From Actinomycetota bacterium (lineage in GTDB: Bacteria > Actinomycetota > Actinomycetes > S36-B12 > UBA10799): a stretch of 15,723 nucleotides of DNA. The translations under genes were made by a program, and so were the position numbers. Position 1 is the first letter of the stretch. Each line of letters starts with the position of its first letter. The notes under the pieces were generated by a model. The model saw only the letters and a list, made by a program, of their open reading frames with translations, was not told the DNA's origin and searched no databases. The DNA is taken from the NCBI GenBank assembly GCA_003452655.1, contig DMNR01000210.1:1-15723 (forward strand). Direction: 5' to 3'. Below are positions 6,146 to 14,211 of this stretch, in pieces.

Positions 6146-7141
6146 GTGTCTGAAGCGAAGAAGATCCTTGACGCCCATGTTGAATTTGAGCTCGCGCGCT
6201 GGACAGGTGAGTCACGCGACGAACAGCTAACCGAAGAGGTTGCTGCCGCGTTTGCCTGGTTGAAGACGGTGCGTCTCAACCAGCTGTTCACCAGTGCCGA
6301 GGTCGTTGAATGGTGCACTCGCTACTCCCAGGAGTTCGAGGTCACCGACCAACTCCTGGCGATGATCGGTTCGGCGGCACGCTCTGCATATGTGGCCGCG
6401 AGCAAGGACGACACCCGAATTGGCGACCTCATTCCTGAGGCGAGCTACGACCAGGTGGCATCCGCGGTCTTGGATATGCAGGAACTTCGCGAGATGATCA
6501 CCACTCAGGTGACAACTAGCGAGGTGTATTCACGCCTCATGTCACACGTCGTCTACCAGGCCATCAAGAGCTACTTGCAGGAGGAAAACCTGATCGCTCG
6601 CAGGGTTCCCGGCGCCTCCACCCTGATGAAGATGGGTCAGTCAGCGATCAGCACTGCCGCACCGAAGCTTGAGAAAGCAGTGGACAAACAACTCACCGCT
6701 TTCGTCAACGCCAATATTCAAGACAACATCCGCGATAGCAAGCGGTACCTGGACAAGGTGCTCGACAAGGAAGTCCTCACGGTCGTGACCAACGAGGTCT
6801 GGGACACCAATGCCAAGTCCACCGTCGCCGAATTGGCCAACATGGTTCCGGTTGATGCAATCGACGAATTCACCCAGGCTGGGCGAGATGCCTGGATCCA
6901 CGTCCGCACGAATGAGTTCCTCACTTCGGTCCTGTCCCGCGTTGTGGAGGACTTCCTCAAACAACAGGGCAAGCGCAAGGTCGCCGACATCTTGGCCGAT
7001 GCGGGCGTCACTCCCGAGCTCGCGACCAACGTTGTCATCGATCTGACCGGGCCTGTCATCGACAAGGCCGTTGCCGACGGATACTTCGAGGCTCGGATTC
7101 GTGCTCGGCTGGAACCGTTCTACGCCGACTACTTCGGCTAA
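6146..7141 (+). CDS. conserved-looking all-helical protein of unknown function
   Basis: The protein has 331 residues from a GTG start. I do not recognise a named family. It is almost wholly helical by composition, with no signal peptide, no membrane segment and one cysteine (C57). The middle holds SYLQEENLIARRVPGAS (142-158), then a charged amphipathic run (about 173-215) that could form a coiled coil or helical bundle. The C-terminus is KVADILADAG, a hydrophobic segment near 294-306, and ARLEPFYADYF. The run from VPGAS onward recalls uncharacterised proteins in other bacteria, from memory only. An in-frame ATG at 6077 would add 23 residues rich in Ser/Pro that look non-coding; the GTG gives the sensible start VSEAKKILDAH. 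There is no Shine-Dalgarno. It is divergent from the SDR gene and converges on the tRNA. Confidence 0.75.
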   Translation: MSEAKKILDAHVEFELARWTGESRDEQLTEEVAAAFAWLKTVRLNQLFTSAEVVEWCTRYSQEFEVTDQLLAMIGSAARSAYVAASKDDTRIGDLIPEASYDQVASAVLDMQELREMITTQVTTSEVYSRLMSHVVYQAIKSYLQEENLIARRVPGASTLMKMGQSAISTAAPKLEKAVDKQLTAFVNANIQDNIRDSKRYLDKVLDKEVLTVVTNEVWDTNAKSTVAELANMVPVDAIDEFTQAGRDAWIHVRTNEFLTSVLSRVVEDFLKQQGKRKVADILADAGVTPELATNVVIDLTGPVIDKAVADGYFEARIRARLEPFYADYFG

Positions 7142-7180
7142 GTAGCTGGTGACAAGCGCCTGACTGATCACCTGTGTGAG

Positions 7181-7252
7181 TGCCCCCGGCAGGATTCGAA
7201 CCTGCGCGCATGCCTCCGGAGGGCACCGCTCTATCCCCTGAGCTACGGGGGC
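7181..7252 (-). tRNA. tRNA-Arg (anticodon CCG)
   Basis: On the minus strand a full 72-base cloverleaf folds. The acceptor stem GCCCCCG pairs with CGGGGGC (7 of 7), the D arm is GCTC...GAGC, and the anticodon stem GTGCC/GGCAT encloses loop CTCCGGA (anticodon CCG, codon CGG). The variable loop is 4 bases, and the T arm is GCAGG-TTCGAAT-CCTGC with discriminator A. CCA is not encoded. It closely matches actinobacterial tRNA-Arg(CCG) as I remember it. It is transcribed away from argS, which encodes the enzyme that charges it. Confidence 0.95.
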
Positions 7253-7265
7253 CCAGCGAGACGCA

Positions 7266-7271
7266 ACCCTA
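7266..7271 (-). promoter_or_regulatory. candidate -10 box of the tRNA gene
   Basis: TAGGGT on the minus strand fits the actinobacterial TANNNT form and lies 13 bases before the 5' end of the tRNA. No convincing -35 box is seen at 16-18 bases. Confidence 0.35.
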
Positions 7272-7341
7272 GCAAGTCCTGATCTCCGGATGGTTATGGC
7301 TGCTGCGGTCGGCGGGGCAGACCTGCCGGAAACGAGCCAAG

Positions 7342-7347
7342 TACCCT
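7342..7347 (+). promoter_or_regulatory. candidate -10 box of argS (leaderless start)
   Basis: TACCCT fits TANNNT and ends 8 bases before the GTG at 7356. There is no Shine-Dalgarno. This supports a leaderless argS transcript starting at the GTG and argues against the upstream in-frame ATGs at 7290 and 7296. Confidence 0.4.
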
Positions 7348-7355
7348 TGGCGCTC

Positions 7356-9029
7356 GTGACCCCAGACGAACTTGTAGACGTCATTGGCAACGCGTTGCGC
7401 GCATGTGTTGCAGCAGGCACGATCCCGGTCACGATCGAGCAACTCCCAGCATCGCCAGTTGTCGAGCGACCCAAGAACCCCGAGCATGGCGACTATGCAA
7501 CTAACGTGGCGATGCAATTGGCGAAGCCCGCAAAGACGAATCCACGGGCCCTCGCCCAAGCGCTTGCCGATGAGCTAACCGGAACAGCCGGTATTGCAAG
7601 TGTAGAAATCGCCGGACCGGGATTCCTCAACATTCGGATTGAAGCCTCTGCGCAGGGCGTGCTTGCACGTGATGTGGTCGAGGCGGGGGATACCTACGGG
7701 CGCAGCGACACCCTTGCCGGGCAGCGCTTCAACGTTGAGTTCATCTCGGCCAACCCGACCGGACCGCTGCACCTGGGACACACCCGCTGGGCGGCAGTCG
7801 GTGACGCGATCGCCTCAGTCCTCGACTCCGCCGGAGCCGATGTCGACCGGGAGTTCTACATCAATGACCGTGGTGTTCAGATGGATCTCTTCGGGGCATC
7901 CATTAAAGCCGCGGCGAACGGTGAGCCGATTCCCGAAAACGGCTATCAGGGTGGCTACATCGCGGACCTCGCCACACAAGTGCTAGCGGCAGACCCAGCC
8001 ATCACTAGCCTGCCGAATCACGAACAAACGGTCGCGTTCCGCGAGGCGGGCTACCAACTACAGCTTCGCCAACAGCAAAAGACTCTGAATTCATTTCATA
8101 CATACTTCGATAGCTGGTTTTCCGAGCGCAGTCTGCATGCCGACGGGGGCGTTGATCGCGCGCTGGAGAAGCTGCGTGGTCAAGGGCACGTCTACGAGTT
8201 GGACGGCGCTGTTTGGTTGCGCACGACTGACTTCGGAGACGACAAGGATCGCGTGCTCGTCAAGGCGAATGGGGACCTTACGTACTTCGCATCGGACTGC
8301 GCCTACTACGTCAACAAACGTGATCGCGGTTTCACGACTTGCCTCTATCTCCTCGGGGCAGATCATCACGGATACGTGAACCGGTTGAAGGCAGTCGCAG
8401 CTTGCGCCGGAGATGATCCAGCGATCACCATTGAGGTCCTGATCGGGCAGTTGGTGAAGACCATGCGTGACGGCAAGGAAGTGAAGCTGTCCAAGCGGGC
8501 AGGCGAGATCGTGACGCTGACCGACCTCGTTGATGAGGTCGGGGTCGATGCCGCGCGCTATACGCTGATTCGCTACCCCGCGGATTCACCGCTGACGCTC
8601 GATCTTGGTCTGCTCGTTAAGCGCAGCAACGATAATCCCGTGTACTACGTTCAATATGCGCACGCGCGGATCACGTCCGTTCTGCGCAATGCTGCCGAAC
8701 TCGGGATTGAGTGGGTTGACGGCGGGATCGACTTCGATCCGGCATTGTTGGCAACGGATCGCGAGGGTGAACTGCTCCGTGCGATTGGTGACTTCCCGCG
8801 CGTTGTAGCAAGTGCTGCGGAGCTTCGGGAACCACACCGGGTTGCCCGCTACCTCGAAGACCTTGCCACGGCGTACCACCGCTTCTACGACACCTGCCGA
8901 GTGCTTCCTCGTGGAGACGAACAACTTGAGGCCTTGCACATCTCGCGCCTCTGGCTGTGCGCCGCTACCCGCCAGACTTTGGCCAACGGCCTGACAATGC
9001 TCGGGGTGTCCGCCCCCGAGCGCATGTAG
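7356..9029 (+). CDS. argS: arginyl-tRNA synthetase
   Basis: The protein has 557 residues from the GTG and is a class Ia synthetase that attaches arginine to tRNA-Arg. Domains in order: the N-terminal Add-1 domain (about 1-100, with KNPEHGDYATN), the catalytic Rossmann domain starting NVEFISANPTGPLHLGH (HIGH-type motif HLGH at 139-142), and a KMSKS equivalent KLSKRAG at 377-383. The helical DALR anticodon-binding domain follows, ending TRQTLANGLTMLGVSAPERM. Starting at 7356 gives VTPDELVDVI, matching the usual N-terminus; the extra 22 residues from 7290 are not typical. The tRNA-Arg gene is just upstream on the other strand, and lysA starts 12 bases downstream. This order with lysA, hom, thrC, thrB and rho is conserved in actinobacteria. 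Confidence 0.95.
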   Translation: MTPDELVDVIGNALRACVAAGTIPVTIEQLPASPVVERPKNPEHGDYATNVAMQLAKPAKTNPRALAQALADELTGTAGIASVEIAGPGFLNIRIEASAQGVLARDVVEAGDTYGRSDTLAGQRFNVEFISANPTGPLHLGHTRWAAVGDAIASVLDSAGADVDREFYINDRGVQMDLFGASIKAAANGEPIPENGYQGGYIADLATQVLAADPAITSLPNHEQTVAFREAGYQLQLRQQQKTLNSFHTYFDSWFSERSLHADGGVDRALEKLRGQGHVYELDGAVWLRTTDFGDDKDRVLVKANGDLTYFASDCAYYVNKRDRGFTTCLYLLGADHHGYVNRLKAVAACAGDDPAITIEVLIGQLVKTMRDGKEVKLSKRAGEIVTLTDLVDEVGVDAARYTLIRYPADSPLTLDLGLLVKRSNDNPVYYVQYAHARITSVLRNAAELGIEWVDGGIDFDPALLATDREGELLRAIGDFPRVVASAAELREPHRVARYLEDLATAYHRFYDTCRVLPRGDEQLEALHISRLWLCAATRQTLANGLTMLGVSAPERM

Positions 9030-9041
9030 CCTCGTCACACT

Positions 9042-10463
9042 ATGCGCGCGCATCCAGCAGGGCCTCGACACGGTGACGTCTCCCATCCAGTCGGTGCTCC
9101 GCCTCAACCCCACAGCACCGAGGCCTCACTCGAACTAGATCGCCAGATTTGGCCACAGACGGCGTTCCGCGCTGCCGAGTCTGGGTCAATCGTGCTCGGC
9201 GGTTGTGATGTACGCGATCTCGTGACGCAGTACGGTTCGCCAGTTTTGGCGATGGATGAGGCGGACGTCCGCGCCCGGATGTCTGGCTACCGTGAGGCAT
9301 TCGATGACCCCGCCTCACCGGCCCACGTGTACTACGCGGGCAAGGCATTTCTGTCGACGAGGTTCGCTCGGTGGGTGGGTGAAGAGGGCCTGCGAATCGA
9401 CGTCTGCAGCGCGGGTGAACTCGCCTGTGCGTTACGCGCCGGCATCTGCGGCGAGCAACTCCTCATGCACGGCAACAACAAGAGCATGGATGACCTGGAA
9501 GCGGCGCTGAGCGCAGGGGTCGGCTACATCGTTGTCGACTCATTCGAGGAGATCGCTCGTCTGGGATTCCTCGCCGAGCGCGACGGTGTCAGGCCACGAG
9601 TGCTCATCCGGGTCACCCTCGGAGTCGAGGCTCACACACACGAGTTCATCGCAACGGCACATGAAGATCAGAAGTTCGGGTTCTCGCTCGCGACCGGCGA
9701 TGCTGCCGAGGCAATCCGTCGGGTGTTGGCTCTGCAAGATCGCCTTGAGTTGGCGGGCCTGCATAGCCACATCGGTTCGCAGATCTTCGTGTCGAGTGGG
9801 TTTGAGGTCGCCGCCGCACGCATCGTCGGACTGCTTGCAGATGTTCGTGATGAGCACGGCGTGGAACTCCCCCTGCTCAATCTTGGCGGTGGTCTCGGGA
9901 TCAAGTACGTGTCTGCTGACGAGCCGCCAGACGTCGCGCAGATGGCTGAGGTCTTGCGCGAAATTGTTGCGCGCCAGTGCGCGAACCTGGGTTTGGCGAT
10001 TCCCGAGCTCGCGTTCGAGCCCGGGCGGGCAATCGTGGGTCCTTCGACAATCACGGTTTACACCGTGGGCACTGTGAAGCCTATTGCGCTCGACGCTGGC
10101 GGAGTGCGAACCTATGTGTCGGTCGATGGCGGAATGAGCGACAACATTCGAACCGCCCTGTACGACGCCGAATACACGGTCACCCTTGCCTCGCGGGTGT
10201 CGACCGCGGAATTGACCCTGTGTCGCGTCGTCGGCAAGCACTGCGAAAGCGGCGACATTGTGGTCAACGACTGCTGGCTGCCAGGTGATCTGACTGCCGG
10301 TGACCTCTTGGCCGTCGCTGCTACCGGCGCCTACAACAGGTCGATGGCGTCGAACTACAACCTGATTCCACGCCCTCCTGTCATAGCTGTGCGTGATGGA
10401 GAATCCCAAGTGCTCATTCGCCGGGAAACCCTTAATGACCTCTTTGCAACGGATGTGGGGTAG
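9042..10463 (+). CDS. lysA: diaminopimelate decarboxylase
   Basis: The protein has 473 residues and is a PLP-dependent fold-III enzyme that turns meso-diaminopimelate into lysine, the last step of the pathway. The PLP lysine is K101 (YYAGKAF). Other marks are CSAGE (122-126), HSHIGSQ (241-247), the glycine loop LGGGLG (281-286), EPGRA (326-330), catalytic Cys401 in GKHCESGD (contributed across the dimer), and GAYNRSMASNYN (429-440). The N-terminus MRAHPAGPRHGD matches actinobacterial LysA, supporting the ATG at 9042. No Shine-Dalgarno lies in the 12 bases after argS. A TAGCCT overlapping the argS stop (9027-9032) sits 9 bases upstream, so either coupling to argS or a leaderless start is possible. 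Confidence 0.96.
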   Translation: MRAHPAGPRHGDVSHPVGAPPQPHSTEASLELDRQIWPQTAFRAAESGSIVLGGCDVRDLVTQYGSPVLAMDEADVRARMSGYREAFDDPASPAHVYYAGKAFLSTRFARWVGEEGLRIDVCSAGELACALRAGICGEQLLMHGNNKSMDDLEAALSAGVGYIVVDSFEEIARLGFLAERDGVRPRVLIRVTLGVEAHTHEFIATAHEDQKFGFSLATGDAAEAIRRVLALQDRLELAGLHSHIGSQIFVSSGFEVAAARIVGLLADVRDEHGVELPLLNLGGGLGIKYVSADEPPDVAQMAEVLREIVARQCANLGLAIPELAFEPGRAIVGPSTITVYTVGTVKPIALDAGGVRTYVSVDGGMSDNIRTALYDAEYTVTLASRVSTAELTLCRVVGKHCESGDIVVNDCWLPGDLTAGDLLAVAATGAYNRSMASNYNLIPRPPVIAVRDGESQVLIRRETLNDLFATDVG

Positions 10464-10503
10464 TTCGCTGGGATTTCTGAACGCCTGCCAGAGCGACTCG
10501 GGA

Positions 10504-10513
10504 GGTGTACACC
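10504..10513. promoter_or_regulatory. palindrome upstream of hom
   Basis: GGTGTACACC is a perfect 10-bp palindrome flanked by CGGG and CCCG, 37 bases before the hom start, in the 87-base lysA-hom gap. It could be a dimeric repressor site controlling the threonine genes. The sequence alone does not identify a regulator. Confidence 0.25.
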
Positions 10514-10550
10514 CGACGCGAAGTGAGTCCGACGTGAAAGACTGTCGCGC

Positions 10551-11834
10551 GTGAAGGTTGCTCTGCTCGGTGGTGGCGTTGTCGGCTCGCAAGTTGCGAG
10601 CCTTTTGCAGGCTGGAACCGCGGATTTTGCGGCACGCTCTGGCGAACAGCTGGAGCTCGTTGGCGTGGCTGTGCGCGATGCGTCAAGAGTGCGACCAGGT
10701 ATCCCATCTGAGTTACTCACCGATGACCCGGCCGCGCTCGTAGCGCGCGGGGACCTCGACATCGTCGTCGAGGTCATGGGTGGCATTGAGCCTGCCCGCG
10801 AACTGATCCTGTCGGCCATCAAGCACGGGGCCAGTGTTGTGACAGCGAACAAGGCGCTGATGGCCACCCACGGTGCCGAACTTACAGAGGCAGCCGATAA
10901 CGCTGGGGTCGATCTCTTCTACGAGGCAAGCGTTGCAGGCGCTATTCCGCTTTTGCGGCCGCTTCGAGAAAGCCTGGCAGGGGACAAGGTTCGCCGTGTG
11001 CTCGGCATTGTCAACGGCACCACGAACTACATGTTGACCAAGATGGACGAGCAAGATGCGAGCTACGACGAAGTACTCGCCGAGGCACAACGGCTCGGTT
11101 ACGCAGAAGCTGATCCGACCGCGGACGTCGGGGGTGCAGACTCAGCGGCCAAGGCAGCGATTATCGCGACGTTGGCATTCCATACCAATGTGACGATCGA
11201 TGACGTGTACTGCGAGGGAATAACCGCGGTCACGAAGGCGGACATCTCGGCGGCCCGCGAGATGGGATTTGTTATCAAATTGCTCGCCGTCGCTGAGATG
11301 ACGCAGGACGAAGCTGGGGTCGTTGTCCGGGTCCATCCGGCAATGGTTCCGCGCACCCACCCGCTGGCAAGCGTGCGAGACGCTTTCAACGCGGTCTTCG
11401 TCGAGGCGGAGTCCGCGGGCGAGATGATGTTCTATGGCCGTGGCGCCGGCGGCGCCCCAACGGCGAGCGCGGTCTTGGGAGACCTGGTCGCCGCGGCTCG
11501 GAACCGGTTCGGACAGACGCGTTCGCATCGTCCCGAACCGTATGCGGCCATCGGGCCACGCCCCATCGCCCAAGCAAGAACGCGCTATGCCGTCGCCATC
11601 GAGGTAGAGGACCGGCCCGGAGTGCTAGCGGCGATCGCGACAACGTTCGCCGACAACGGTGTTTCAATTCAGGCAGTCCGTCAGGATGGCGTCGACGATG
11701 GCGCTCGCCTCAACGTTCGAACCCACGTTGCGACCGAAGCCAACCTGTCTGACACCGTCGAGGCATTGCGTGTGTTGGATGGCGTGAATCGAGTCGCCGG
11801 CGTTACCCGGGTAGAAGGAGTGACCGCGTCATGA
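10551..11834 (+). CDS. hom: homoserine dehydrogenase with C-terminal ACT domain
   Basis: The protein has 427 residues and reduces aspartate semialdehyde to homoserine, the branch point to threonine and methionine. The nucleotide-binding motif GGGVVG is at 7-12, followed by TANKALMA with K101, EASVAGAIP (125-133), GTTNYML (156-162) and [11 protein letters not shown] with D192 and K201. These are the substrate-binding and catalytic residues of the family. The C-terminal part from about residue 345 ([18 protein letters not shown]) is an ACT domain, which in actinobacterial homologues mediates feedback inhibition by threonine. The start is a GTG with GAAAG 10 bases upstream. The stop TGA overlaps the thrC ATG (ATGA). 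It is called thrA in mycobacteria. It lies 87 bases after lysA, so it may have its own promoter. Confidence 0.95.
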   Translation: MKVALLGGGVVGSQVASLLQAGTADFAARSGEQLELVGVAVRDASRVRPGIPSELLTDDPAALVARGDLDIVVEVMGGIEPARELILSAIKHGASVVTANKALMATHGAELTEAADNAGVDLFYEASVAGAIPLLRPLRESLAGDKVRRVLGIVNGTTNYMLTKMDEQDASYDEVLAEAQRLGYAEADPTADVGGADSAAKAAIIATLAFHTNVTIDDVYCEGITAVTKADISAAREMGFVIKLLAVAEMTQDEAGVVVRVHPAMVPRTHPLASVRDAFNAVFVEAESAGEMMFYGRGAGGAPTASAVLGDLVAAARNRFGQTRSHRPEPYAAIGPRPIAQARTRYAVAIEVEDRPGVLAAIATTFADNGVSIQAVRQDGVDDGARLNVRTHVATEANLSDTVEALRVLDGVNRVAGVTRVEGVTAS

Positions 11835-12913
11835 GCACCGAGCTGAAGGCTCCTCCGGCGCACGTCTGGCGCGGGATCATCGAGGAGTACAGGCAGCGGC
11901 TCCCAGTCACGGAGTCGACGCCGGTCATCAGCTTGCGTGAAGGCGGTACGCCGCTGGTTTACGGCCAAGTGCTCAGTGAGATCACCGGTTGTGACGTCTG
12001 GATCAAGGTCGAAGGCGCAAATCCCACAGGTTCGTTCAAGGACCGCGGGATGACCATGGCGATCTCGGTGGCAGCGCAAGAAGGTGCGAAGGCAGTCATC
12101 TGTGCATCGACCGGTAACACATCGGCCTCGGCCGCCGCCTATGCGGTTCGCGCCGGAATGGTCTGCGCAGTTCTCGTCCCAGACGGAAAAATCGCGATGG
12201 GCAAGCTTGCCCAAGCCCTCGTGCATGGTGCCCGACTCTTGCAGGTCGATGGGAACTTCGACGACTGCCTGATGTTGGCCCGCGACCTTTCCGAGCTGTA
12301 CCCGGTGGCGTTGGTCAACAGCGTCAACCCAGCTCGTATCGAGGGACAGAAGACGGCCAGCTTCGAGATCGTCGACCAGTTGGGCAAGGCACCGGACATC
12401 CACTGCTTGCCGGTCGGCAACGCAGGAAACATCACTGCCTACTGGAAGGGCTACGTCGAGTATGCCGCTGACGGTATGTCCGCAGGACGTCCGCGAATGT
12501 GGGGATTTCAAGCTGCCGGCGCTGCCCCGATTGTGAACAACGCGCCCGTGAAGAACCCGTCCACAATTGCTACAGCTATCCGTATTGGGAACCCGGCGTC
12601 GTGGGATCAGGCCGTCGCTGCCCGTGAGGAGTCCGGCGGGCAAATTGACGCGGTCACGGACCGAGAGATTCTGGCCGCTTACCGTCTGCTCGCCTCACGC
12701 GAGGGCATTTTCGTTGAACCCGCAAGTGCCGCGAGTGTGGCTGGCCTGCTGAAGTCACACAAGGCCGGGCTGCTCGATCCCGGACAGACTGTGACCTGCA
12801 CCGTAACGGGCAACGGATTGAAGGACCCGCAGTGGGCAATCTCCGGTGCACCAACACCGGTTCGAATTGCCGCCGATGCCCAGGCCGCCGCTCGTGAGCT
12901 CGGCCTGACGTGA
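11831..12913 (+). CDS. thrC: threonine synthase
   Basis: The protein has 360 residues, typical for the short actinobacterial form. It is a PLP-dependent fold-II enzyme converting O-phosphohomoserine to threonine and phosphate. Visible marks are the PLP lysine K70 in [20 protein letters not shown] (91-100), the phosphate-binding loop PVGNAGN (194-200), and VTGNGLKD near the end. The ribosome binding site GAAGGAG (11814-11820) lies inside the end of hom, 10 bases before the ATG. Its start overlaps the hom stop by 4 bases and its stop overlaps the thrB GTG by 4 bases, a pattern that suggests translational coupling across the three genes. Confidence 0.96.
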   Translation: MSTELKAPPAHVWRGIIEEYRQRLPVTESTPVISLREGGTPLVYGQVLSEITGCDVWIKVEGANPTGSFKDRGMTMAISVAAQEGAKAVICASTGNTSASAAAYAVRAGMVCAVLVPDGKIAMGKLAQALVHGARLLQVDGNFDDCLMLARDLSELYPVALVNSVNPARIEGQKTASFEIVDQLGKAPDIHCLPVGNAGNITAYWKGYVEYAADGMSAGRPRMWGFQAAGAAPIVNNAPVKNPSTIATAIRIGNPASWDQAVAAREESGGQIDAVTDREILAAYRLLASREGIFVEPASAASVAGLLKSHKAGLLDPGQTVTCTVTGNGLKDPQWAISGAPTPVRIAADAQAAARELGLT

Positions 12914-13854
12914 CCCGCACGGCTCGAATCCAGGTTCCCGCCACGAGCGCAAACCTGGGACCTGGATACGACTGCGCCGGACTGGCGTTGCAGCTAGTCG
13001 ATGAACTCGAAGCGGAGCTGCTTGAGTCGCCCGGCCTGGTGATCGAAATCGATGGTGAGGGTGCGGATTCGATTTCACGAGATGACACCCACCTCGTCGT
13101 TCGATCGATGGCCCGGGGATTCGCCGAGGGTGGCCAACAGATTTCCGGACTGCGCTTGCTGTGTCGCAATCGGATTCCCCACGGTCGAGGACTTGGATCC
13201 TCGTCAGCGGCGATCGTGGGTGGTCTCGTACTGGCGCGTGAGTTGATGGATGACGGTCAAGCGATTCTGGATGACGCGCGCCTCGTGTCGCTGGCCACAG
13301 AACTCGAGGGACACCCGGACAACGTCGCGCCCGCGGTCCTGGGTGGATTGACCGTGGCGTGGACACAACCGTCAGATCCGGTCTCGGTCGGACGCGCGAT
13401 TCGAATTCAGCCCAATGTGCGAATCCAACCGGTGGTTGCAATTCCTGATTCACCGCTTGCGACCCAGCGGGCGCGAGAACTCCTGCCAGCGGCGGTGCCC
13501 CACGGTGATGCAGCGGCAAATGCTGCCCGCGCCGCCCTCCTGGTGCCCGCGATGACTTCGCATCTGGAGCTGCTGCTCGAGGCAACGCGCGACCTGCTTC
13601 ACCAGGACTACCGGCGATTTGCCTACCCGCAGTCGTATGCGTTGGTTACGCAACTGCGGAACGAGGGAATTCCCGCAATGATTTCGGGCGCGGGACCGAC
13701 AGTGGTAGCGCTGGGGGTGTCGGATTCGGCTCTTGACGGAACTGCGGTCCAGACGGCCGTCAGCCGGGCATTGGCAACGATCACTGCCAACGCCCCGCAG
13801 GAATTCCGGGTCCAACCGGTCGCAATTTCGCAGCACGGTGTGAAGGTCCTGTAG
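12910..13854 (+). CDS. thrB: homoserine kinase
   Basis: The protein has 314 residues and is a GHMP-family kinase that phosphorylates homoserine with ATP, supplying the substrate of ThrC. It shows the N-terminal [13 protein letters not shown] (9-21), the ATP-binding loop [16 protein letters not shown] (90-105), [14 protein letters not shown] after about residue 136, and a C-terminal GAGPTVVAL. The GTG start overlaps the thrC stop (GTGA) and has no good ribosome binding site of its own, so reinitiation after thrC is likely. It is the last gene of the threonine set; two hairpins follow in the next 100 bases. In pathway order the enzymes are Hom, ThrB, ThrC; the gene order hom-thrC-thrB is the one seen in actinobacteria. 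Confidence 0.95.
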   Translation: MTRTARIQVPATSANLGPGYDCAGLALQLVDELEAELLESPGLVIEIDGEGADSISRDDTHLVVRSMARGFAEGGQQISGLRLLCRNRIPHGRGLGSSSAAIVGGLVLARELMDDGQAILDDARLVSLATELEGHPDNVAPAVLGGLTVAWTQPSDPVSVGRAIRIQPNVRIQPVVAIPDSPLATQRARELLPAAVPHGDAAANAARAALLVPAMTSHLELLLEATRDLLHQDYRRFAYPQSYALVTQLRNEGIPAMISGAGPTVVALGVSDSALDGTAVQTAVSRALATITANAPQEFRVQPVAISQHGVKVL

Positions 13855-13868
13855 GTCGGCCGTAGCTC

Positions 13869-13890
13869 CCGCTTCGGCAATTCGGAAGGG
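13869..13890 (+). terminator. hairpin shortly after thrB
   Basis: CC-(G)-CTTC pairs with GAAG-GG, six pairs with one bulged G and a 9-base loop, starting 15 bases after the thrB stop. No T run follows. A weak candidate terminator or 3' end stabiliser. Confidence 0.3.
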
Positions 13891-13927
13891 ACGTGTTGTG
13901 CCGCCTCGATGCCCATCGGCTGGGTCA

Positions 13928-13949
13928 AATTGGCGACGTTTCGCCGATT
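13928..13949 (+). terminator. hairpin between thrB and rho, candidate terminator
   Basis: AATTGGCGA pairs with TCGCCGATT (nine pairs, one G-T) around the tetraloop CGTT. It is the strongest hairpin in the gap and lies just before the candidate rho promoter. The following bases have only a modest T content; actinobacterial terminators often lack a T run, so it may end the hom-thrC-thrB transcript. Confidence 0.45.
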
Positions 13950-13954
13950 CGCAC

Positions 13955-13982
13955 GTGACTTGTTCTCCTGAGGTGCTACGGT
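13955..13982 (+). promoter_or_regulatory. candidate rho promoter
   Basis: GTGACT (13955-13960) and TACGGT (13977-13982) are separated by 16 bases, fitting a housekeeping sigma promoter of TTGAC/TANNNT form. Transcription would begin near 13989 and leave a leader of about 235 bases before rho, consistent with the known habit of rho genes to have long, regulated leaders. Confidence 0.45.
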
Positions 13983-14005
13983 AGAACTGCTCAACCGGTG
14001 ACGGA

Positions 14006-14185
14006 ATGAACCTGGTAGCAAACATCCAGAAACTCCGAGCCACAATTCACACCCGCTGCGAATTGTTTCGAGCAAATCCTCTTGGATCTCGTGAAGCTTC
14101 ATTTCTAGCAACTCAGCCTTCCAGGAAACTAGACAAACCTTTGCACTGTCTGTGGTGCATCGGAAATATCAAGCGGGCCGTCTGA
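14006..14185 (+). CDS. possible 59-residue rho leader ORF
   Basis: An ATG at 14006, about 17 bases after the predicted transcript start, opens a 59-codon frame (MNLVANIQKLRA...) that runs through almost the whole rho leader. It ends in a TGA (14183-14185) lying in the loop of the hairpin 14173-14194. The product would be basic, with Cys18 and a CLWC motif at 48-51. Against it: there is no strong Shine-Dalgarno, and only about half of the third codon positions are G or C (27 of 58 sense codons after the ATG), which I judge low for this genome. E. coli rho has a short leader peptide (rhoL) and is autoregulated in its leader, so a similar role is possible but unproven. Confidence 0.3.
   Translation: MNLVANIQKLRATIHTRCELFRANPLGSREASFLATQPSRKLDKPLHCLWCIGNIKRAV
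14042..14066 (+). repeat. inverted repeat in the rho leader
   Basis: ACAATTC (14042-14048) and GAATTGT (14060-14066) form a perfect 7-bp stem with an 11-base loop; CGA and TCG just outside could add three pairs past an internal loop. A 10-bp palindrome TGAAGCTTCA follows at 14092-14101. Together with the hairpin at 14173-14194 they make the leader structured. Confidence 0.4.
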
Positions 14186-14194
14186 TCGGCCTGC
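14173..14194 (+). promoter_or_regulatory. strong hairpin directly before the rho ribosome binding site
   Basis: GCGGGCCG pairs with CGGCCTGC (eight pairs, one G-T) around loop TCTGAT. It ends 10 bases before GAAAGGA. With no T run it is not a typical terminator. It could hide or expose the start region, or stop ribosomes or polymerase. The loop contains the stop codon of the leader ORF. Confidence 0.5.
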
Positions 14195-14204
14195 ACGCCG
14201 TCCC

Positions 14205-14211
14205 GAAAGGA
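14205..14211 (+). promoter_or_regulatory. rho ribosome binding site with long spacing
   Basis: GAAAGGA is followed by 13 bases and then the GTG at 14225. The spacing is long. A closer ATG at 14215 is in another frame, and the rho frame has a TGA at 14216, so the GTG is the first possible start. Confidence 0.55.

Noticed and set aside
7148..7172. GGTGA/TCACC stem between the helical-protein gene and the tRNA
   Set aside because: Only 5 pairs with a loop of 15 bases; too weak to call a terminator.
7290..7355. Longer argS start at ATG 7290 or 7296
   Set aside because: The added residues do not resemble ArgS N-termini, no ribosome binding site precedes them, and the GTG at 7356 gives the usual start with a -10 box at leaderless spacing.
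10505..10537. Threonine attenuator peptide before hom
   Set aside because: A 10-codon GTG frame (VYTRREVSPT) has only two Thr codons, no properly spaced ribosome binding site and no terminator/antiterminator pair that I can see.
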